Source of the DNA: Candidatus Pacearchaeota archaeon
GTDB lineage: Archaea > Nanobdellota > Nanobdellia > Pacearchaeales > GW2011-AR1
DNA length: 9,567 nt
Assembly: GCA_002687255.1 (NCBI GenBank)
Contig: NYZR01000010.1
Location: 13,562 to 23,128, forward strand
Reading direction: 5' to 3'
The position numbers were made by a program, and so were the translations under genes. The number at the start of each line of letters is the position of its first letter. The stretch's first letter is position 1. The notes below the pieces were generated by a model. That model did not search any database, was not told the DNA's origin, and worked only from the letters and a program-made list of their open reading frames with translations. Shown here piece after piece: positions 6,005 to 9,567 of this stretch.

Positions 6005-6993
6005 CCCAGACTTATCCTACTGTGCAACCTGGGAGAATGAGAAGGAATCCTGTCTTGAGAACCATGGGTGAAATGGCTGTGCCCGGGCCTGAGAAATTTA
6101 TTTGGCCTGTTTTTATTAAGGAAGGGTCTGGTTTGAAGGATCCTATTTCCGCTTTACCTGGACAGTATTACTACAGTGTTGATACTGTTTGTGCTGATAT
6201 TCAGAAAGTTATTGACCAGGGCGTTAAGAGTATTTTGGTTTTCTCTGTTGTTGATTCTGAGGGTAAGGATCGAGATGGAACCGAAGCTTGGAATCTGGAT
6301 GGTGTTGCTCAGCAAGCTGTTCGTGAGATACGGAAGGATTTCCCCGATATTGTGATCTTAGCCGATGTGGGGCTTACTGGGTATACTGAAAGTGGGAGTG
6401 CATATATTTTCAATGAGGGTGGAAGGTTTGATAATGAATTAACTCTTCCAGTTCTCAGAAAAATAGCTTTATCATTTGCAGAGGCTGGAGTTGATGTGGT
6501 GGCTCCAAGTGCGATGGTTGACGGAATGGTTGGGGAAATTAGAAAAGCTCTAGATGAAAAAGGTTTCAAGGAAGTTTCGATTCTAAGTTACTCAACAAAA
6601 ATCAATTCAAATTGTATGAGGACTTTCCCGTTTGGTAATTCTGGAAAGAAACAGATCTTCTTGGATAGGGGTGCTTATTTGACTTCTCCTCTTGACGAAA
6701 GGAAGGCTATTCGGGAGTCTGTAATTGATGAGGCAGAGGGTGCTGATATGTTGATGGTGAAACCTGCAATTCTATATCTAGATTGGATCTCTAATATTAA
6801 GGAGAAGACGAGCATTCCTTTGGTTGCTTATAATGTTAGCGGAGAGTATAGCATGATGGCTGGAATGTTAGAGAAAGGATTTGCTGATCTTCATGGATTG
6901 ATTAAGGAGACACTCTGTTCTATTCATCGTGCTGGTGCTGATGTGATTATTAGTTACTGGGCAAATCAGTATGATAAGATTTTCAGGAATTAA
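6001..6993 (+). CDS. Porphobilinogen synthase (HemB/ALAD) homologue with altered active site
   Basis: A 330-residue TIM-barrel protein of the ALAD family and of normal length. Conserved features are GRMRRNPVLR, ISALPG, both Schiff-base lysines K200 (SYSTK) and K254 (MVKPA), and AYNVSGEYSMM with Y277 and S280. The metal loop, normally D-V-C-L-C-E-Y-T-x-H-G-H-C-G, reads DVGLTGYTESGSAY (122-135). All three cysteines and both histidines are gone, and it lacks the aspartates of magnesium-type HemB. The usual APSDMMDGRV reads APSAMVDGMV (168-177). The A-site arginine of the PFRDA segment aligns with P210, and the glutamine of DRxxYQ aligns with L227, while R223 stays. The first-substrate (P) site thus looks intact and the second (A) site rebuilt. 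I infer it is not an ordinary PBG synthase. It is coupled to the methyltransferase and ends flush with the opposing gene. Confidence 0.9.
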   Translation: MTQTYPTVQPGRMRRNPVLRTMGEMAVPGPEKFIWPVFIKEGSGLKDPISALPGQYYYSVDTVCADIQKVIDQGVKSILVFSVVDSEGKDRDGTEAWNLDGVAQQAVREIRKDFPDIVILADVGLTGYTESGSAYIFNEGGRFDNELTLPVLRKIALSFAEAGVDVVAPSAMVDGMVGEIRKALDEKGFKEVSILSYSTKINSNCMRTFPFGNSGKKQIFLDRGAYLTSPLDERKAIRESVIDEAEGADMLMVKPAILYLDWISNIKEKTSIPLVAYNVSGEYSMMAGMLEKGFADLHGLIKETLCSIHRAGADVIISYWANQYDKIFRN

Positions 6994-7013
6994 TTAGGAA
7001 ACTTTTGTTCCTG
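6984..7013. terminator. Short inverted repeat over the convergent stop codons
   Basis: CAGGAA (6984-6989) and TTCCTG (7008-7013) are inverted copies that bracket the abutting stops of the hemB-like gene and the tRNA-binding-domain gene. It could act as a two-way terminator, but the stem is only six pairs with an 18-base loop. Confidence 0.25.
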
Positions 7014-7329
7014 CAGGTGCGTCTTGATCGGGAGTGAGGAGCGTTACTGAGGAATGATCGTCGGAGACGGCTGCGAGGAGCATGCCGTTGCTTTCTACTC
7101 CTCCGAGTTTGGCGGGTTCGAGGTTTGCTATGATGACGATCTTTTTGTCTTTGAGGCTTTCTATGTCGTAGTGTTGTTTGATTCCTGCTACGATGGTTCT
7201 TTGTTCGTCGCCGAGGTCTATTTCTAGTTTGAGGAGTTTGTCTTTGCCTTCGATTTCTTCTGCTTTTTTGATTTGTGCGACTCTGAGGTCGAGTTTTGCG
7301 AAGTCTGTGAAGGGGATTTTGTCTGTCAT
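6994..7329 (-). CDS. Free-standing MetRS C-terminal tRNA-binding (OB-fold) domain
   Basis: A 111-residue EMAPII/Arc1p-type OB-fold protein, equivalent to the C-terminal domain of many MetRS enzymes (MetRS beta). Family features are FTDFAKLDLRVAQIKKAEEIEGKDKLLKLEIDLG, then RTIVAGI, KIVIIANLEPAKLGGVESNGMLLAA and a C-terminal PAGTKV. It would bind tRNA in a structure-dependent way and boost MetRS function, probably as a dimer. The MetRS gene ending at 8208 stops after its anticodon-binding domain and lacks this module, which supports a split enzyme. Both genes are on the - strand but are separated by an opposite-strand RHH/PIN module. A TATA-like GATTAAAAAA about 30 bases upstream implies a near-leaderless message. 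Its TAA directly abuts the hemB-like TAA. Confidence 0.9.
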   Translation of the reverse strand: MTDKIPFTDFAKLDLRVAQIKKAEEIEGKDKLLKLEIDLGDEQRTIVAGIKQHYDIESLKDKKIVIIANLEPAKLGGVESNGMLLAAVSDDHSSVTLLTPDQDAPAGTKVS

Positions 7330-7355
7330 TGTATCTTTTGGAAGAGGATGGGGGC

Positions 7356-7365
7356 TTTTTTAATC
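7356..7365 (-). promoter_or_regulatory. TATA-like box of the tRNA-binding-domain gene
   Basis: GATTAAAAAA on the - strand is centred about 31 bases before the ATG at 7329, giving a leader of about five bases. It is divergent from the RHH/PIN promoter, with about 25 bases between the two boxes. Confidence 0.4.
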
Positions 7366-7389
7366 TTTGTTCTGGGGTTGTTGGGTTTT

Positions 7390-7430
7390 CGAAAGATTTA
7401 AATAGGTTCTTCCCATATGGGAATATGGGA
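7390..7430 (+). promoter_or_regulatory. Leaderless promoter with palindromic operator of the RHH/PIN module
   Basis: CGAAAG (7390-7395, BRE) and ATTTAAATA (7396-7404, TATA) form a textbook archaeal promoter centred 25-26 bases before the ATG at 7425. Between them lies the perfect 14-bp palindrome TTCCCATATGGGAA (7410-7423). Its right half-site is repeated at once: ATATGGGA occurs at 7415-7422 and 7423-7430, the second copy containing the start codon. Binding by the encoded RHH protein would block transcription start. Confidence 0.65.
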
Positions 7431-7727
7431 GAATTGAAGATTGTGTTGCCTGAGGAGGTTGAGCAGAAGTTTCGTAAGTTGGCTATGCAACGGTTTGGGT
7501 ATCAGAAGGGTGCATTGAGTAAGGCTGGGCAAAAGGCGGTAGAGGAGTGGTCTGTGATGCACTCTGACGAAATGGATATGGGGTCTGCTGATGAGAATCC
7601 TATTTTGGCGTTGAGGGGTATCTTGAAGCATGTGAAGAAGACTTCTGTGGAATTGCAGCATGAGGCTTGGGACGGTGTTTATGAGAACTTTGCAAAAAAA
7701 CGAAAAGGTTCTCAACGAGGAGTTTGA
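7425..7727 (+). CDS. RHH-type antitoxin / repressor (VapB-like)
   Basis: A 100-residue protein whose first 45 residues (MGELKIVLPEEVEQKFRKLA..., FGYQKGALSKAGQKAVEEW) match a common archaeal ribbon-helix-helix antitoxin type. The middle is acidic and flexible (SDEMDMGSADENP). The last 40 residues form two helices that likely bind the PIN toxin. ATG at 7425 is chosen because the TATA box lies 25-26 bases upstream and the RHH strand begins right there; the frame is open further upstream but without family resemblance. The next gene in the module is the PIN protein at 7792, so the two form a toxin-antitoxin pair embedded between two MetRS-related genes on the other strand. Autorepression through the promoter palindrome is inferred. 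Confidence 0.82.
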   Translation: MGELKIVLPEEVEQKFRKLAMQRFGYQKGALSKAGQKAVEEWSVMHSDEMDMGSADENPILALRGILKHVKKTSVELQHEAWDGVYENFAKKRKGSQRGV

Positions 7728-7788
7728 ATGAGCGAAATCTCACATTTTGGAGGCCGTGAATTTTACTGTTTGGTTTGTTCAAACTCCT
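7718..7788 (+). promoter_or_regulatory. Long-range inverted repeat between antitoxin stop and toxin start
   Basis: AGGAGTTTGAA (7718-7728) and TTCAAACTCCT (7778-7788) are exact inverted copies of 11 bp. They enclose 49 bases, and extra wobble pairs are possible inside. In the mRNA the stem would hide the GAGGAG ribosome site at 7717-7722 and the ATG at 7728, and would end three bases before the toxin ATG at 7792. Confidence 0.5.
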
Positions 7789-7817
7789 TTTATGAAAAAC
7801 ATACTGGTCGACGCTAA
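7728..7817 (+). CDS. Possible 29-residue micro-ORF overlapping the toxin start
   Basis: ATG at 7728 follows the antitoxin stop directly and has a Shine-Dalgarno (GAGGAG, 7717-7722) five bases upstream. The reading frame MSEISHFGGREFYCLVCSNS... ends at TAA 7815-7817, 23 bases into the toxin gene in another frame. It holds C14, C17 and H25 in a zinc-finger-like arrangement (YCLVC, then HTGRR). It may be a real small protein, a leader for translational coupling of the toxin, or chance. Only the ribosome site and position support it. Confidence 0.3.
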   Translation: MSEISHFGGREFYCLVCSNSFYEKHTGRR

Positions 7818-8211
7818 TATTTTTTTGGAGTTCTTCCTAGGACAGGAGAAGGCCGATCTTTGTGGTGAGCTGTTGAAGATGTTTGATCGTGGTGAATATA
7901 ATGGGTTTGTTTCGACGTTTACTGTTGATTCTGTTTTGCTTGGGATGTTCAGGAATAAGACAACTTTTCAACAGATGCGTGATTTTTTGCGTGGCGTTCT
8001 CCAATCTAAGGGATTTCAGATGTATGAGCCTACCTTCAAGGATCGATTTGGTGCTTTGGATCTCATGAAGAAACAGGGGTTGGATTATGAAGATGCGTTG
8101 ACGTTACAGGCTGCGTTGTCTTGTGGGTGTAAGCAGATTCTGAGTTTTGATATTCATTTTGATGGGGTTAAGGGGGTTGAGCGGGTTGAAGGGTTTAGTG
8201 AGAAGAGTTAG
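7792..8211 (+). CDS. PIN-domain toxin (VapC-like RNase)
   Basis: A 139-residue PIN-domain protein, predicted Mg/Mn-dependent ribonuclease. Acidic residues in order are D7 (ILVDANIFLEF), D46 in STFTVDSVLL where most VapC proteins have Glu, D101 (LDYEDALTLQAA) and D120 (ILSFDIHFDG). The spacing and strand pattern are those of VapC. ATG at 7792 is chosen because MKNILVDAN is the usual PIN N-terminus; an in-frame TTG at 7747 and GTG at 7756 would add an unmatched tail. No Shine-Dalgarno precedes 7792, so translation may depend on coupling through the upstream region. The cognate antitoxin is the RHH protein 64 bases upstream. Its TAG overlaps the opposing metG stop by four bases. Confidence 0.87.
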   Translation: MKNILVDANIFLEFFLGQEKADLCGELLKMFDRGEYNGFVSTFTVDSVLLGMFRNKTTFQQMRDFLRGVLQSKGFQMYEPTFKDRFGALDLMKKQGLDYEDALTLQAALSCGCKQILSFDIHFDGVKGVERVEGFSEKS

Positions 8212-9567
8212 AGCTTCTGGAATAAGATCGGTGCTTTCTTTATTTTCTTTTTTGTGTCGAGTGGTTTGTTGAGTTGGGCTTTGTCGAGTTTGAAATGGAA
8301 GGCTTTTGCTATCTTTTCTGCAGCTTCTGGGATGAACGGACTCAGAAGAATGGCGGTGTCTTTGATGGCGTTGGCTGCTTCTCCGAGGATCTTTTTGTCT
8401 TTGGTTGCCCAGGGCTTCTTTGTTTGTAGATAGGCGTTGGTGAGGTCGATGTATGCGAAGATTTCGTTGAGGGCTTTGTCTAGTTCGTAGTTTTCCAGGA
8501 GCTTTTCGGTGTTTTTTATTGTTGCTTCGGAGTTGAGATTGGTTTGCTTTTGATTTTCAAAACCATATTTTTCTATTAGTGTGCTTACTCTGGAAACTAG
8601 GTTGCCGAGTTTGTCGGCAAGTTCGTTGTTGTGTCTGTCTTTGAGGGCTTTTTCGGAGAAGTCTCCGTCTTCTCCGGTAGCGAAGGGGAATTGTCGAGAG
8701 CAGAAGTATCTGATGGTGTCTGCTCCGTATTTTTCTACTAGTGTTGTTGGGGAGATGGAGTTTCCTAGAGATTTGGAGATTTTCTGGCCGTTGAAGGTGA
8801 GGAAGCCGTGGTTGAAGACTGTCTTTGGCAGGGGCAAGCCAGCGGCTTTCAAGAAGGCTGGCCAGTAGACACAATGGAACCATGTGTTGTCTTTTCCTAG
8901 AACGTGGAGATCGGTGGGCCAGTATTTCTTATTTCCTTTTTGGAGCGTAGGTGTGTAATAGTTGAAGAGAGCGTCAAACCATACATACGTTACGTGGTCT
9001 TTATCGAAAGGAACAGGGACGCCCCAGTCGAAGTTTGTTCTTGAGATGGACAGATCGTTGAGGCCTTCTTTCACTCGGGAGATGACCTCATTACGGCGCT
9101 CTTTGGGGAGAACGAATTCTGGATGGTCTTTATAGAGTTTGAGGAGGAAGTCTTGGTATTTGCTGAGTTTGAAAAAGTAAGAGAGTTCTTTGAGGTGTTC
9201 TAGAGGTTTGTTGTGGACAGGGCATAATAGGTCTGTGTCTGACTCACTATTGCTGTGGGCTTGCTCGCCTTGCTGCGCAGCTCCTCGCTGCGGTGAGCAG
9301 ACATCATTTTCCGTATAGTATTGTTCACAGCTTGTGCAGTAAAGACCTTCATATTCTCCGAGATAGATGTCTCCAGACTTGTTGACTTTTTCTAGCATGT
9401 CTTGGACGAGCTTTTGATGATCTTTGTCTGTTGTTCGGATGAATCTGTCTGGCTTGATGCCCAACGAGGTCCAGGCTGCTTCGAACTTTGGAGCTATGTG
9501 GTCTACAAATTCCTTCGGTTCTTTTCCTGCGGCTTCTGCCGCTTGGGCGATTTTCTTTCCGTGTTCG
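8208..9567 (-). CDS. metG: Methionyl-tRNA synthetase, N-terminus cut by window edge
   Basis: Class I aminoacyl-tRNA synthetase that charges tRNA-Met. In the 453 visible residues are: the DEHG-type segment (EHGKKIAQAA) at the very edge, FIRTTDKDH, a zinc knuckle YCTSCEQYY...CPVH, HVTYVWFDALFNYY, the KMSKS-type loop FNGQKISKSLGNSI (KISKS at 8783-8769), and a helical anticodon-binding domain ending at residue FQKL. The frame runs off the right edge; about 50-60 residues with the HIGH motif are missing. The TTG at 9464 is internal, not a start. No C-terminal tRNA-binding domain is present; that role is probably filled by the separate gene at 6994-7329. The zinc-knuckle loop holds an unusual 24-residue low-complexity insertion (SPQRGAAQQGEQ... 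to DTDLL), encoded at 9225-9296. Confidence 0.94.
   Translation of the reverse strand, partial: EHGKKIAQAAEAAGKEPKEFVDHIAPKFEAAWTSLGIKPDRFIRTTDKDHQKLVQDMLEKVNKSGDIYLGEYEGLYCTSCEQYYTENDVCSPQRGAAQQGEQAHSNSESDTDLLCPVHNKPLEHLKELSYFFKLSKYQDFLLKLYKDHPEFVLPKERRNEVISRVKEGLNDLSISRTNFDWGVPVPFDKDHVTYVWFDALFNYYTPTLQKGNKKYWPTDLHVLGKDNTWFHCVYWPAFLKAAGLPLPKTVFNHGFLTFNGQKISKSLGNSISPTTLVEKYGADTIRYFCSRQFPFATGEDGDFSEKALKDRHNNELADKLGNLVSRVSTLIEKYGFENQKQTNLNSEATIKNTEKLLENYELDKALNEIFAYIDLTNAYLQTKKPWATKDKKILGEAANAIKDTAILLSPFIPEAAEKIAKAFHFKLDKAQLNKPLDTKKKIKKAPILFQKL
9262..9299. repeat. GC-rich palindromic element inside the metG zinc-knuckle loop
   Basis: A nested imperfect palindrome. Outer arms TGCTCGC (9262-9268) and GTGAGCA (9293-9299) pair with one G-T. 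Inner arms CGCAGC (9276-9281) and GCTGCG (9287-9292) pair across a 5-base loop, and GCTGCGCAGC (9272-9281) is itself a palindrome. It is much more GC-rich than the surrounding gene and is translated in frame. It shares CTCGCTRCG with the intergenic repeat near 2924-2932. Confidence 0.55.

Noticed and set aside
6001..6993. HemB-like protein as an ordinary heme-pathway enzyme or a decayed gene
   Set aside because: The metal ligands and A-site residues are replaced, so an ordinary role is doubtful. The frame is intact, full length, strongly SD-led and keeps the catalytic lysines, so decay is also unlikely.
7747..7791. Upstream TTG (7747) or GTG (7756) as the PIN toxin start
   Set aside because: The extra residues have no PIN-family counterpart, and the GGAGG at 7749-7753 is too close to the GTG to serve it.
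8557..8883. Open frames on both strands inside metG
   Set aside because: They overlap conserved MetRS motifs, including KISKS; shadow frames.
1..9567. CRISPR array, insertion sequence or transposase
   Set aside because: No series of equal repeats with spacers and no transposase-like protein or terminal repeats were found. The short palindromic repeats are too few and too diverged.

Overview
The window looks like a piece of an archaeal chromosome. Several starts have an AT-rich TATA-like box centred about 26 bases upstream, which implies leaderless or nearly leaderless mRNAs. The set of gene families also fits archaea: a TrmB-type regulator, an archaeal MinD, a MetRS with its C-terminal OB domain as a separate gene, and RHH/PIN and UPF0175/DUF3368 toxin-antitoxin pairs. 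A DPANN (Woesearchaeota-like) host is my inference from protein style, not a proven assignment. The + strand is G+T-rich under genes of both orientations, which suggests a strong replication-strand bias.

Left part (1-3409, + strand): the C-terminal three quarters of an M3 oligopeptidase (cut by the left edge), a conserved helical protein of unknown function, a MinD/ParA-like ATPase with an amphipathic C-terminus, an intergenic stretch with G-rich DNA and two copies of a short repeat, and an unrecognised acidic 130-residue protein. Middle (3468-5028, - strand): a DUF3368 PIN toxin and its RHH-UPF0175 antitoxin (4-base overlap), preceded by a TrmB-like regulator.

The centre of interest is 5029-6993. 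Divergent from the TrmB-like gene, across a perfect 8+8 palindrome, lies a two-gene operon: a leucine-carboxyl-methyltransferase-like SAM enzyme joined by an ATGA overlap and a strong Shine-Dalgarno to a porphobilinogen synthase (HemB) homologue. The HemB homologue keeps both Schiff-base lysines but has lost every cysteine and histidine of the usual metal motif, plus A-site carboxylate-binding residues. No other tetrapyrrole gene is visible. The pair may make a small molecule other than porphobilinogen, perhaps carboxyl-methylated, under TrmB-type control. Its weaker strand bias hints at later acquisition.

Right part (6994-9567): the free-standing MetRS C-terminal tRNA-binding domain and the MetRS catalytic gene (cut by the right edge) are both on the - strand. 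An RHH/PIN toxin-antitoxin module sits between them on the + strand. That module has a palindromic operator in its leaderless promoter and an 11-bp inverted repeat that joins the antitoxin stop region to the toxin start. MetRS carries a 24-residue insertion in its zinc-knuckle loop, partly encoded by a GC-rich palindromic element.
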